Source: Xestospongia bergquistia (taxonomy: Eukaryota > Porifera > Demospongiae > Haplosclerida > Petrosiidae). From it: a stretch of DNA of 64,000 nucleotides. Of the stretch, positions 11,176-22,959 are shown in pieces (position 1 is the stretch's first letter; every line of letters starts with the position of its first letter). Below the pieces are notes generated by a model, which searched no databases, was not told the origin of the DNA, and saw only the letters and a program-made list of their open reading frames with translations. Made by a program: the position numbers and the translations under genes. Location of the stretch: the NCBI GenBank assembly GCA_963965975.1, contig OZ014413.1:5032001-5096000 (forward strand). Reading direction: 5' to 3'.

Positions 11176-11849
11176 TCCAGCTACCATTACCTATTTCAAG
11201 AAAGAAGTTGAAAAGACACATAATGTTACAACAAAGAATATTTTAAGTAAATAGTCATTATTAATATGTGTTGTTACGTGTTGTTAACTGTCAATTATCT
11301 ATATTTGTTCAGAATATTCCGTATTAATTATAATTAGTTGTCTCTTTCATCGTTTCATTATAGATTTCTGATATGAGCCTTCAAAGCTTATTAAGAGTGA
11401 TGTGTGAGAATGGTGTATATAGGTATACAATTTTTGTTATAAGTACTACAAACTCACCTTGCAGTCATCCTTTGTTTACACAATTCTCTCTGAACATAAC
11501 ACACATTTGATGAAGAAAGAAAGTCTTAAATTTTTTTGTAATTGTTACAAATTCATATTCACTCATCATGTCTCTTTCATGCATACATGTCATCACAACA
11601 TTGTATTATACTCTTCTCAAATTAGTCCATATAATGCAGCAAGAATAACAAGATCATGATGTGTGTATTTCACTGTAGAAGAGCTTTCTGAGCTGGAATT
11701 TGTCCATGTAATGTAATAAATATAATGGAATTGTGATATGTATAATTATAAACTTGATACACAATGTAAACAGATTGAAAAAGTGGGAGGTGTTAGTAAT
11801 AGCTTCACAGGCTATTATTTAAATTACATGTTATGTTTCTCAATCTACC

Positions 11850-12180
11850 TATTATAATAATATACTTACTGACTATTGCTGTCTATTACTACTGTATGAT
11901 ACTGTACTTACTGACTATTACTGTCTATTATTACTATATAATAATATACTTACTTACTATTACTGTCTATTATTACTGTATAATAATGTACTTACTGACT
12001 TTTACTTTCTATTATTGCCGTATAATACTGTACTTACTGACTATTACTGTCTATTATTACTATATAATAATATACTTACTTACTATTACTGTCTATTATT
12101 ACTATATAATAATATACTTACTTACTATTACTGTCTATTATTACTGTATAATAATATACTTACTTACTATAATATTACTT
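11850..12180. repeat. 42-base minisatellite, about 8 units
   Basis: The unit contains TTACTGACTATTACTG, TCTATTATTACTG and TATAATACTGTAC. Because 42 is divisible by three it gives an open frame (11833-12207) of repeated YLLTITVYYYCII, which I regard as an artefact. The distal duplicate (55943-56315) has one more unit. The older copy at 3890-3960 has only one to two. Confidence 0.9.
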
Positions 12181-12297
12181 TTGATGGAGTCTCATAAACT
12201 TATTTGATAAACTGTTGTAACCAAATGTATGTAATGTCATCTCATTATATAACTTATTATATAACTCATTATAACTTACTGTACCCTTCATTATATA

Positions 12298-12357
12298 ATT
12301 CACTGTAACCTATTGTAACCCACCTAATTAGGTGAATTACAATAGGTTACAGTGGAT
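12298..12357. repeat. Hairpin with GTAACCTATTG arms
   Basis: Arms at 12301-12318 and 12337-12354 are perfect inverse complements (CACTGTAACCTATTGTAA). The loop CCCACCTAATTAGGTGAA contains a smaller palindrome. The duplicate at 56433-56503 has a longer inner stem. Confidence 0.85.
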
Positions 12358-12439
12358 TATATGCACAATGTTATAGCATAGTTAAATTATTTAATTATAC
12401 TATAATATTGTGCATTTTGCAGCCGAAAAATATAGAAGC

Positions 12440-14310
12440 TACTAGAAAAGGAGATCCTAATCTTCAAAACCAAGATGATGGACTGTTTAATGTTTGCATA
12501 TGAAAATGTTCTTTATGTTAATCTTCTATTTAAGGAAATGTCAGATTTTCAAGAACAAATGTATTTTAAACTTTTTGCCATAATTTTTTTAGTAATAATA
12601 ATTTTTAACATAATTGATTAACAATTTCTAAAATGGTGATTTTGAAATTGAAACAGAAAGTGGCACAACTGTTGTAATGTTAGATAGTAAGAATGCTTAT
12701 TACCAAGTCATTTAGCTTTTGCTCAAAAATGCTGATCCCAATCTTATGAACAAAGACGGTTGGAATACTTTAAAGTTTGCCAGTGGAACATCATTACCAT
12801 GTTGTTGAGGTTCTACTCATAGCAGGTGCTAATCTTAATCTTAAAGATGCAAATGATTGTACTGTTTTAATGTTTGCCATTCAGAAAGGCAATTACCAAG
12901 TTGATAAACTTCTCTTAGAGAAAATAGTGATTCTACTTGTTATTTGCATTTTGGTTGGACAGCCTAGGTGTATGCTAATCAGGATGGTCATTATGACATA
13001 GTTCATTTATTAGAAAAGTACATTGATCCTAATAGTAGTAATTCTTGTAAAGAATTAGATCAATCAATAAACCAACCAATAGAAATTACCAGCTCTGTTA
13101 TTTTATACTTGATCAACAGACAGAGGAACCTAACAAACTATCACAAAATATACAGATGACAGAGTCTGTAGTTGAACAAGATGTCCTTCCACACTCAATT
13201 ATCCACTCTTCATCTCTAAAACAGTTTTTAAATATTGTTTAATAAAATCTATCAAACAACCATTTCATACTTTTGAAGATACTAAGAAGAAGAGATCAGA
13301 GGTAACAAATCAACAATTTTGGAGCAGAAACAACCACAACAACATCACTCCACATTGATCATCTACTATTACCTATTTCAAGAAAGAAGTTAAAAAAGCT
13401 ATCTTCTCAGAATGGCTCAAAGTTGATTATTATGCTACCTGGGAGAAAGTAATTGTTGCCCTGTTAAAAGCTAATGAACACTATCTAACCTCAAAAGTAC
13501 AAGAAAACCTTATTACTACCATACCACCAGGAGATCCTTATCAAGGTGAGTCAGTGTAGCATATACATAAAGAGATTTGTGCGTGAATACATTCTTTAGT
13601 CATAGGTACACACAGCCGAGATGACATATTAGATGAGACTAGTACAGACACAAGGAAAGATATTAAAGCAAATGATATGAAGATAAAAGAAGAGACCACA
13701 GAAAGTAGTAACTTAACATCACACTGTTATATTACAATTCAGTCAACTGCTTAAACTTCAAAGAAGATAATAGAAAAGAGGTCTAAGGATCAAGTGGCAG
13801 CATATTTGCAAAATAAACAAGAGGATATAACAAGTCATTGAACTCATCAAAGAAAAAACTAATCCTAATATTCAAAAACAAAATTTTGTGACTGCTTAAT
13901 GAATGCCTGTAAAAATGGTCATCAAGATACTTTTCAAAGAAAAAGCCAACTGTAACCTTCAAGATCAAAAAGACTGGACTGCTTTAATGTATGCTAGTGG
14001 TTATGATCATTACCAAGTCATTGAATTTCTTCTCAAAGCAAACTCTGATCCTAACATTCAAACGCAAAATGGTATGACTGCTTTAATGATCATGACCAAG
14101 TTGTTGAACTTCTTCTCAAACAAAATGTTGATCATAATCTTCAAACACATGAGAGAGGGACTGCTTTAATATATGCTAGTTGTAATGGTCATTACTTTGT
14201 CAAGCTTCTTCTCAAAGAAAAAGCTGATCAAAATATTCAAGACCAAAGAGGCTGTACTGCTTTAATATTTGTCAGTGAAAATTATCATTACCAGGAGGAG
14301 AACTATTGTA
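12440..14310 (+). pseudogene. Chimeric DD-ANK pseudogene D1
   Basis: The order is unlike an intact gene. Degraded ankyrin units (12450-13010) come first, then the family tail (LEKYIDPNSSN to about 13395), then, fused directly to the YFKKEVKK end of the tail, the second half of a Death domain exon (13396-13545; LFSEWLKVDYYATWEKVIV). A GT-AG intron (13546-13605), the linker (THSRDDILDETST), a stop, and further ankyrin fragments (13840-14300) follow. Stops and frame changes are numerous. It arose by a deletion joining the end of one family member to the middle of another. D2 at 56590-58460 shares the fusion, so it predates the segmental duplication. Confidence 0.8.
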
Positions 14311-14319
14311 AACTAAAAA

Positions 14320-15620
14320 ATGTGTGTATAAGGATGTATAAAAATATGCATAGAAATATGGCCAACTAACTAAGAAAATACTGGATACACAAAATAGCAC
14401 TACTTTATAATACACATGTTATCTGTGAGAGTATTATATTCAGGATTATATGAATCATCTTTGATATATCAACATTATTATGGATATTTCTTCTTGATGC
14501 ACAATAAAGGGGTCAGTACCATATAGCTGGCACAAGTGTGACAGCTGTTACTTTAGCTATATATATTTGTAAAAGAAGAAATAAATGAGCATTAGCTATA
14601 TAGTGTATGTCACCCTCATAGTACTCCTACAAACACCCAGTTATAATAACCAGTAAATAAAAGAATTTCTAAAAAAACGAAGTAAATGTAGGGATGGGTA
14701 ATATCAATCCAATACAAAGAATGCAAACAAGATAGTAGGGATGGTAATTGCATCATCCCTACATACTAGTACAGGTGGCAAAAACAATTTAGGATAGTCA
14801 TCAACTATATCTAAAACAGTTAAATATCAGTGGTATATTGTTGTATTCAATGCCTGTGCTATTAATAAATTTATTATTCATTAACAACTATTCTCATATT
14901 CAAACTATTATATCCTATCCAGTTAGAATGTTCCATTATCAACTATATAATAATACAAGGCAAGAGTAGCAATGTTACCTATACACAGTATGATTCATTT
15001 AGGCTATGTATTTAACACTTACATGTCTACTAAACAGATGTGTACATGTACTATATCCAGCTAACCCATTGTGAAAAGAATACTTTTGGCATTCTGTCTA
15101 GTTATACTTGTTTACTGCACATCACCAAGGACACACCAACCCATGATGGCCGTCATTCATGATGTATTATACTATTCTGATTGCTTCTTAGTAATATTCA
15201 CTTTTATAAACAGCAACCATATTAAAATATTACTAATATTAGTTTTCTAATTTTACATAATTAATAACTATACAATAACCATATAAGGAGATTTTGAGGT
15301 GTATCTTAACATAGTTTCCAGTTAAAAATGTTAGTTCATTAATAGTTCATACTCATAATATTAAAGTATCTATCATTAGACAGTCTATACTTTTCTGGTA
15401 GAGTAATACTTTATCTTAACTTGTAGGATTATCAGATAGTTTATTATTTAATTAATCAGTCATTTCACTTCAAGTATATAATAAGATTATATATGATCTA
15501 TCCTCATATTTATTACACACGGTAAATTGTTTCATAGCTCACTCATCCTAGTTATTTACTAATGTAATTTCCTAATTTTCCATACTATTTTAATATATAG
15601 CATATTATTACATAAACTTG
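14320..15620. other. Intergenic part of the duplication
   Basis: Non-coding, A+T-rich, almost identical to 58470-59772. It includes an upstream-module copy (see 14530) and an inverted repeat of GTAGGGATG with CATCCCTAC (14688-14763) with a direct copy of the left arm inside it. No gene is seen. Confidence 0.7.
14530..14640 (+). promoter_or_regulatory. Upstream module, copy 3
   Basis: It contains GTGTGACAGCTGTTACTTTAG, GAGCATTAGCTATATAGTG and CTCATAGTACTCCTAC, matching the module before gene A. No Death domain exon follows within 1.2 kb, so here it is probably a stranded promoter left by rearrangement. Confidence 0.4.
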
Positions 15621-15627
15621 AAATACA

Positions 15628-15702
15628 GTGAAAGAGCTGTCACTTTAGCTAGTTCTAATTACAGAAGATAGATGAACATTAGCTGTTTAGTGCATCATAG
15701 TA

Positions 15703-15744
<42 letters not shown>

Positions 15745-15868
15745 ATGATAATAACAACCATATAAGGATATTCTAATTTTAGAATAACTATAGTAGGTAT
15801 TTATAAACAATGACTATATTAGGATATTTGGAAAATGTTTAAATTTTATTGTATAGTGTGTTTCCAAT
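15628..15868 (+). promoter_or_regulatory. Upstream module and leader of copy B
   Basis: It contains GAGCTGTCACTTTAGCTAG, AGATAGATGAACATTAGCTG, a (CA)n run at about 15703-15740 and AGTTATGATAATAACAACC, and ends at the ATG at 15869. The same layout with a shorter CA run precedes copy C. The palindrome found in gene A (GACAGCTGTC) is reduced to AGAGCTGTC here. Confidence 0.5.
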
Positions 15869-18510
15869 ATGTCTGACAATCCTACTACTACTCTACCAGT
15901 AGATAGCCCTAAACTGTCTAACAGACCAACTGAGTCTGAACTAATGGAACTACTTGAACCATTAGTAAAATGGCAAAAATTTGGTATTTTTCTACCAAAG
16001 ATATCATCTACAATGATAAAGAAGATTGAAAATGATTACTCATCAACTGAACTTCGAAAATTAGCTCTCTTCTCAGAATGGCTCAAAGTTGACTCTTGTG
16101 CTACCTGGGATAATGTAATTGTTGCCCTATCAAAAGCTAATGAACGCTATCTGACCTCAAAAGTAAAAGAAAACCTTATTACTACCATACCACCAGGAGA
16201 TCCTTATCAAGGTGAGTGTATAATAATATCAAGAGATATTTATGTGAATATCTTACTCTGTTATAGGTACATACAGTCAAGATGACACATTAACTGAAAC
16301 TGTTGAAGAGAAAAAAGATGATAAAGAAAGTAAACAACATAAACAAGGCAATATTCATTCAGCACAGCATTGTCAAACCTTAGGGAGGGATAGTGAAACT
16401 GAAATAAAACCAGTACATTTTTATCAAGGTGAGTGCATTGGATTTATTGAAGATGGTTATGAGCGTCTTCGTCTGTATTATTTAGGTACACACAGTAAAG
16501 ATGCTAAATTAATTGATAGTGCACTGAAAATAGACGACAATCAATCCAGTGCTTCAGTAGCAGTTGAACAAACCAAAATGAACAAGAAAATAATAGAAAT
16601 TAGTTCTAAAGATTAAGTTACAACAGAGATGAAAAGACTTGTAGCCAAATTTACATCTTCAGTATGTAAAATTGTAAGTCATCTTGAAGAGATGATAAAA
16701 AGTAATAAATGTAAATTAATTGATATAGGAAGACATATTAAATTACTACCCTGGCTATCTGAAGAAAAGGAATTGGACAAATTGATTGAAGTTACAACCA
16801 ATGATGAGTTGTTTGTTGAGATAGAGCCTTACTACTGCTTTCTTAGTAACTGTGAATTAATAGAGAGCATTGTTAATACATTCCTCCCTTAATTACGACT
16901 TACGAACTGAATTACTTAGAAGAACTTGAAGTATTTGATAAATCAGCTGAACTGCAACACATCCAGAGTGCTATTGAAGAAGCACTGATACCAAATCATG
17001 AAATCACTGAAACAACTTGCAAAGTAGAGATCAAATTACAAAGAAGATGTGGGAAAATAACATTAGACATTTTTCGTAAGTTTATTAATTACCTTTTTCC
17101 TATGATGGACAATGTTTTTAGTCATATTTACATCAAACAAGGATGTATTTGTGTTAGTTTTCTTGTACCTTGCTCACAATTACAACTTCTCATACAGCTG
17201 GCTACTGAAAAAACAGAGTTTATGCATCAAGTTGGTATTTTCAGAATGATAATAAATGAGCAACCTATCTTAATGGAAGAAGAGGATATAACATTTACAT
17301 TTGAACAATCACTACTTAAAGCAGGTCAAGCTGGTAATAATAATGTTGTTACAACACTACTGGAGTTAGGAGCCAATATTGACTACCAGAATGAAGAAGG
17401 AGGAACAGCACTAATATTTGCAAGTCAGAATAGACATTACCAAGTTGTTGAGCTTCTACTCAATAAAAATGCTGATCTTAATCTTCAAGACCAAGAAGGT
17501 TGGACTGCTTTATGTTTGCCAGTAAGAATGGACATTACCAAGTTGTCAGCTTCTTTGCCAAGTAAACACTCATCCTAGTCTTCAAACACTAGAAGGTTTG
17601 ACTGCATTAATATTTGCAAGTGGAAATGGCCATAACCAAGTTGTTGAGCTTCTTCTCAAAGAAAATGCTAATCCTAATATTCAAACACAAGAAGATTAGA
17701 GTGCATTAATTTTTGCAAGTGGAAATGGCTATTACCAAGTTGTTGAGCTTCTTCTCAAAGCAATTGCTGATCCTAATATTCAAACACAAGAAGGTTGGAC
17801 TTCATTAATTTTTGCAAATATGAATGGTCATTACCGAGTCATTGACCTTCTCAAAGAAAGTGCTAATTCTAATCTTCAGGATCATAATGGTTTGACTGCT
17901 TTAATGTTTGCCAGTCTAGATATCGATGGCCATTACCAAGTTGTTAAGTTTCTTCTTAAACAAAATGCTGATCCTAATCTTCAAACAGAAAAAGGTTCGA
18001 CTGCACTGACATTTGCAAATGTGAATGGCCATTACCAAGTTGTCAAGCTTCTTCTCAAAGAAAATGCTGATCTCAATCTTCAAGCACAAAATGGTTGGAC
18101 TGCTTTAATGTTTGCCAGTCAGAATGGGCATTATCAAGTTGTTGAGCTTCTTCTCAAAGAAAATACTGATCCTAATCTTCAAGACCAAGAATGTTGGACA
18201 GCATCAACAGTTGTTAGTAAGAATGGTCGTTTTGAAATAGTTTATTTATTAGAAAAGTACATTGATCCTAGTAGCAGTTCTTATTAAAAATTAGACCAAT
18301 CAATAAACCAACCGGCAGAAAGTAACAGCTCTGATATTATAATACCTGATCAACAGACAGAGGAACCTAATAAACAACTACAAAGTATAAAGACAACAGA
18401 GTCTGTAGTTGAACAAGATATCCTTCCACACTCAACTATCCACTCCTCATCTCTAAAGCAGTCTTTCCAATATCGTTTAATAAAATCTATCAAACAACCA
18501 TTTCATACTA
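15869..18510 (+). pseudogene. DD-ANK copy B, disrupted
   Basis: Exon 1 (15869-16211) encodes a Death-like domain starting MSDNPTTTLPVDSPKLS. Intron 1 is 16212-16266, exon 2 is 16267-16428, intron 2 is 16429-16485, and exon 3 follows. Exon 3 meets a TAA at 16614-16616 where copy C has a Glu codon, then a second break near 16890. The middle domain and ankyrin array continue (17102-17578, 17820-18287) with a one-base loss near 17513, a TAG at 17697-17699 (copy C has Trp) and others. The tail has the shared TAA at 18285-18287 but remains readable to about 18510, where similarity to other tails stops after QPFHT. Clearly a pseudogene by its private lesions. Confidence 0.85.
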
Positions 18511-18571
18511 TGACATTCTATTGTAATATTGTATAAAAGTTTTCTATATATACTGTCATCAGACTAATATA

Positions 18572-18694
18572 ATGATAGGACACAATTGTATTGATTATAA
18601 TACTGCAAGTGCTATAGACTTGATAGAAGCTCAACAACTTGATAATGACCTTTCTGACTGGAAAACATTAAATGATAGAAGAAAAGATATATAA
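18572..18694 (+). other. Small open frame (40 residues), unassigned
   Basis: MIGHNCIDYNTASAIDLIEA followed by QQLDNDLSDWKTLNDRRKDI and a stop. Composition is protein-like and unlike the flanks, but there is no homologue I recognise. It could be a remnant exon of the multi-exon relic downstream. Weak call. Confidence 0.2.
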
Positions 18695-18954
18695 TAAATA
18701 CTTACATCAATTATATCGTTAGTGTGTCTTTTGAGTGTACTATTTAAAAAACATTGACTATTACATAATAAATAGTATTTATATATACTACCAGTACTAC
18801 CAGTACAAATTAAACCAGCTTATCAGCTGATGAGACTCTCCAGTTATCAAATCAATCCTTCTCTTCTACCTTCTTATATTCTTATAAGAGTAGCAGAGAA
18901 GATCAGTTACTTCTTACTGTGAAATATACCAACTGACAATGTCATATTTCTTAT

Positions 18955-19745
18955 AGGAGAAGCTCTTCTGATCATTTTAAGAAAAGAATCAGAAAGTTTG
19001 TCTCAATATTTTCACAGCATAACGGAATGACATCTAATAAATAAGGTACCCCCTTCATCTCTTCATCCATTGACCCATCCAGTCATTGGTCCTTTAATGT
19101 ATTGTCTAGCTACTCAGCTTCATACTCATTTGTTGATGTACTCACTGACCTTCAAGGATAGTCATTATTTGATTTGAGAGCCTTTCAAAGTTGCTGTAGT
19201 CCAATATGAGATACAGTACTGAAGTAAATGGATATATATATATATGGCTAGATGGATGGAGGATGAACATATAGATGGCTTCAATACTATATTATTTCTC
19301 TCTCTCTCTCAGCACTTTAGGTTACTATCAGTTTAAGAGACAGATCTTATTGGCAGTTTACAAGTAATGAAGGACTTCTTTTATTAGGACGTGATGGTCT
19401 CTTTTAACTTTTGTAGATAAAGCTAATTCTTTTATAAGTTTATTTCCTTCATTATCAACACAACATGGTATGCACATGTCTATCTGTCCTTTCATTATCC
19501 ATTCATTCATTTATTATCAATCTATTCATTAGTTCATTAATCATTAATCCATTTATTCATTTCTTTATTATCTATCTGTTTATTCATTCATGTAGATGTT
19601 AATATTGCCTTCAGCCAAATTATGACTAAACAAAACAATGAAGACGAGACACTCCTACATCAGTGCCAGTCCTACCCAGAGCTCAAAAATCCGAATCAAA
19701 AATCAGGATCAGCTGCAATCAAGTTGGACGTCTCTCAAACAAAAT
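18955..19745 (+). pseudogene. Unidentified multi-exon coding remnant
   Basis: Three stretches look like exons. At 18957 an AG acceptor (TTTCTTATAG) opens GEALLIILRKESESLSQYF. At 19310-19470 there is a frame containing SYWQFTSNEGLLLLGRDGLF, followed by DKANSFISLFPSLSTQHG with a GTATGC donor. At about 19596 an acceptor (CATGTAG) opens VNIAFSQIMTKQNNEDETLL through IKLDVSQTK and a stop at about 19745. Composition is richer in G+C than the flanks. Stops between the parts and lack of an obvious start suggest a decayed gene. I do not recognise the family. Confidence 0.35.
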
Positions 19746-19962
19746 AGTCACAGTATAAAATAACACATATACAAATGTGCAATGAAATCACTCAGTTCAA
19801 ATCTTTGCCAATGAATATAGAAACTATCATATGACTTGCACATGTACAATAGTTAGTATAAAAACAGATATTGTCATTAAAAACAAATATAAATGCGAAG
19901 AGTATAGTTTTATTTTTGAAGAGAAGGGTTAAAGTACACTTAGATCAAATAATAGAAAAGGT

Positions 19963-20941
19963 TTATTTGCTCAAGACATGTTTTATGAAGAGCTGAAAAA
20001 TTTTCTCTAAAATCTCTCCTTTAGTTTCTAGTAAGGTCATTAATATAAAGTGATAATAGCAAATAAAAAGATAGAGTATTAAAACATTCCAGCTGTTCCT
20101 AATGCTCATCTAAAGAGAAGAGGAATTACCAAGGCAATAATAGAATTACCACTCCTATTGTGTAAGTTGATACTTACCTTTTCAGAGAGAAGAAATATTT
20201 CACTGGTTACAACCCCATTCTACAGCACTATTTGATTAAGAGATATCATAGTAATAGTTCTGAATTAAGCAAAACTAGATATAGGTATGATACACTATTT
20301 AGACCCACTTCTATACCAAGTACGATTCTAAGACTAAATAAACCTATTTCTGTACAAGGTCTGTGTCTGGGGCCATGGAGACTATTCTATAATATTAAGG
20401 TCTTGCTCCAAGACTCACTCTAGTATCAATATAGTTAACATGGAAGTGGGTAGTGGGTCTTACTTACACTCAGCTGAATGTGAAATTGGTGACAAAGATA
20501 ATCCAAATGGTGAGAACATAAACAACTTCATTATCATCTTGATCAATTTGGAAGAAACAGACCAACAGTCCAGTTGCTAAAATAGCTACAAGCATAACAA
20601 ATGCTCACAATACAGAGAGAGATTTACAACCAACCAATGTAATGTATTATTATTTAACATTTTCGTTTAAAACACATCGTATCTACTAAGATTACTGTTA
20701 AGAGATTGACCATACCCACTATGGCTGTAGTTACATACATAGAAACATGCATACTGCAGAAAATTGATGTGGAATAATAACGACAAAATAAGAACTGTTT
20801 ATTATCTTGACTATCCACCTTTGTCTATCCATCCAACCATACATTGATCCATATATTTATTAATTGACACAATAACATTCATACCAGTAAACTGTTGAAA
20901 TAATTGTAATACCATACTTAAATATACATATACATACATAC

Positions 20942-20972
<31 letters not shown>

Positions 20973-21506
20973 CAGAGACAGAGAGAGAGACAAAGAGAGA
21001 CACAGAGACAGCTACTACTGGCTCTTACACAATAGACATGGCCCAGTGTATACCACTATATGAAGTGCACTTGGTACATACTACCATAATTAATTTTTTA
21101 TAGTTCATTACAAACAAATAGTAGTATATTGAGTGATACTACAACATGTGTACATGTCCTTGTATTATCACTATTAATCCCTCTACTACTACTACAGTAT
21201 ATGTAAATGTACTTGTATTATCAATCCTTGTACTACTACTATAGCATATGTACCTGTATTTAAATTACAACCATTAGTTCTTGTACATGTGTAACGCCTC
21301 TAACCTTTCTAATATTCTCAATTTAAAAAATGTGCCATAAGTCTTAACAATTCTATTGTCGGATTTAGTATTGTAAACTCAATATCTGTTAACTCCTCTT
21401 TTATTTCATACTTCATACTTTTTTCTGTAATGTATCAATGATCATTATAACTGACTGCTTACAGACACTTTTACAAACTTTGCTGTTTCTGGAAGACATA
21501 GAGTTC
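19963..21506 (-). pseudogene. SLC2-type sugar transporter remnant
   Basis: Read on the minus strand, exon-like blocks carry SLC2 landmarks in the right order. LCLPETAKFVK (from an acceptor at 21507-21506) corresponds to the PETPR region. LQLFQQFTGMNVI (about 20920-20880) corresponds to QQFSGIN. A hydrophobic block (VMLVAILATGLLVCFFQ ... TIWIIFVTNFTFS) spans about 20640-20470. NGVVTSEIFLLSEK (20219-20178, exact GT-AG borders) corresponds to the VTSEIFP motif, and the last exon (20109-19963) ends LLETKGEILEKIFQLF, the PETKG C-terminal motif. In-frame stops lie before the donor at about 20467 and around the QQF block, so I call it a decayed sugar transporter. Confidence 0.6.
20935..21012. repeat. 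TA/GA simple repeat
   Basis: A TA run followed by GA and GACA repeats. It generates a Ser-Leu-rich minus-strand frame that continues upstream of the QQFTG exon and should not be read as its N-terminus. Confidence 0.85.
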
Positions 21507-21509
21507 CTA

Positions 21510-22675
21510 AAATAAATACTGTGATAGTGCAATTCTATAACCAAAAACATGTTTCATCACAACTAAACTCACACAAAAACTAAGTAATACAAACAACATA
21601 TAATATATACTCAATATATTGTATCATCTGTAGTGACACTTACCACAATACAAGCTGTAATAAATAACTGACCTCTGAGTCTTTATATAGGATGCATTAT
21701 TAACGTTAACTGGTACAACCATATTTAGTATACTAAATAAGACATTACTTACAGCAATCTATAGCATTCATTTCTACAATGTGTTGTAACTAATTATAAT
21801 ACATTCATATCAGCTGTTTTGAACTTATCCTACACCAGTTCCTGCATTCAATTGTCCCACTAGGACCATCCAAGAAAGAGAGAAGGAGTGTCTTTCAGTT
21901 TTTCTAGTCTCATCACTTACCAAAGATACATTGATGATTTTTGTATGCCCTGCCAATAAAATAGACCCCACCCCTAAATATGACAGCATACTTACAACCG
22001 CATAAATAGGATAAACCTATGTCAATAAAATGATACATGACATCACATGATAGTCACATGATCAATACATGTACTTCCAGCTGAAAGTGCACCAAAGAAG
22101 CATCTAACAGAAATACAATTAGATCTCAAGGAAAAAACATCCCAAATTTTTTCAGCTTTTTTTGATGCAATCATGTGAAGATACTTGTTCTAATAATTGA
22201 TCATGCTTTAAAAATTTTTTAAACCCTAGTACTTTGCAGAAATGTAGTTGCTTCCTTAATATCTGCAATACTTTGGAGACGTCAAATAATATATTAAAGA
22301 ACCTAGATGGCTGAAACTTTTGAAAATTAAAGATGAAGTCAATTACTACAATTACATGGATGGATTTATTTCTACAAAAGTATTTGACATTTTTACAAAG
22401 CTATAAACCTTGCTTACTTTAATCACTATTATTATTATATGTTATAAAAATCGTACAAAGAAATGCATCCGTAAAAGTACCAACTATTGATCATTTTCGT
22501 ACTTGAACTCGTCAGCAGGTTGTTACATTATCCATAGAATCAAAAATCACAACAACAGTATCTAACAGTGCAAAAGTCGCCATCTTGATAATGATAATTG
22601 ATTTTCATTAATTAAAGGCAATGAATACACTTAATGTCAGGTTATTGATAAGTGACTTTCGCGGAGTTAAAATAG
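21510..22675. other. Region with possible upstream exons of the SLC2 remnant, otherwise nothing clear
   Basis: On the minus strand a block near 21880-21830 reads VLVGQLNAGTGVG, and a GTAAGT donor-like site follows a short open block near 21930. These could be N-terminal transporter exons, but I cannot join them. The rest is A+T-rich non-coding sequence. Confidence 0.3.
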
Positions 22676-22698
22676 TATAATAATAATAATAATATTAC

Positions 22699-22732
<34 letters not shown>

Positions 22733-22816
22733 GTTCGCAGTCTTATGTGGCTTCATCCCACAGCAGACCACGCTTTAATAACAGTAATAACAACAATAAT
22801 AATAATAGTAATAATA
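22676..22816. repeat. ATT/AAT microsatellites around a short spacer
   Basis: An (AAT)n run turns into (ATT)n (22676-22733), which can fold on itself. After a spacer of about 50 bases a second AAT/AAC run follows (22780-22816). Confidence 0.85.
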
Positions 22817-22959
22817 TAGTTAACTATTTTATAAAGGTAACCTCTTATTTACAATACCCAGTATAACAAAATAGCTCAGTTGTTAGAATTAACTAAAATT
22901 ATGTCCATCCAGTTTTCAATTAAACAATGTAACAAGACCATGTATATGTTCACTAGTTC

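Larger units (their letters stand above)
11315..18290. repeat. Segmental duplication, proximal copy
   Basis: From a shared boundary at TATTCC (11315 and 55408), the sequence matches 55408-64000 with only scattered substitutions through the 3' flanking module, the 42-base minisatellite, hairpin, chimeric pseudogene, intergenic DNA and a DD-ANK copy. The size difference is almost wholly explained by a 1573-base hAT insertion plus its target duplication in the distal copy. The distal copy runs off the window, so its right end is unseen. Confidence 0.9.

Noticed and set aside
11833..12207. 124-residue open frame (and its 138-residue twin at 55926-56342)
   Set aside because: It is entirely the 42-base minisatellite read in one frame, its length changes by exactly one unit between duplicates, and two frames are open at once.
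20232..20423. 63-residue plus-strand frame
   Set aside because: It overlaps introns and an exon border of the minus-strand sugar transporter relic and has no recognisable motif or repeat support.
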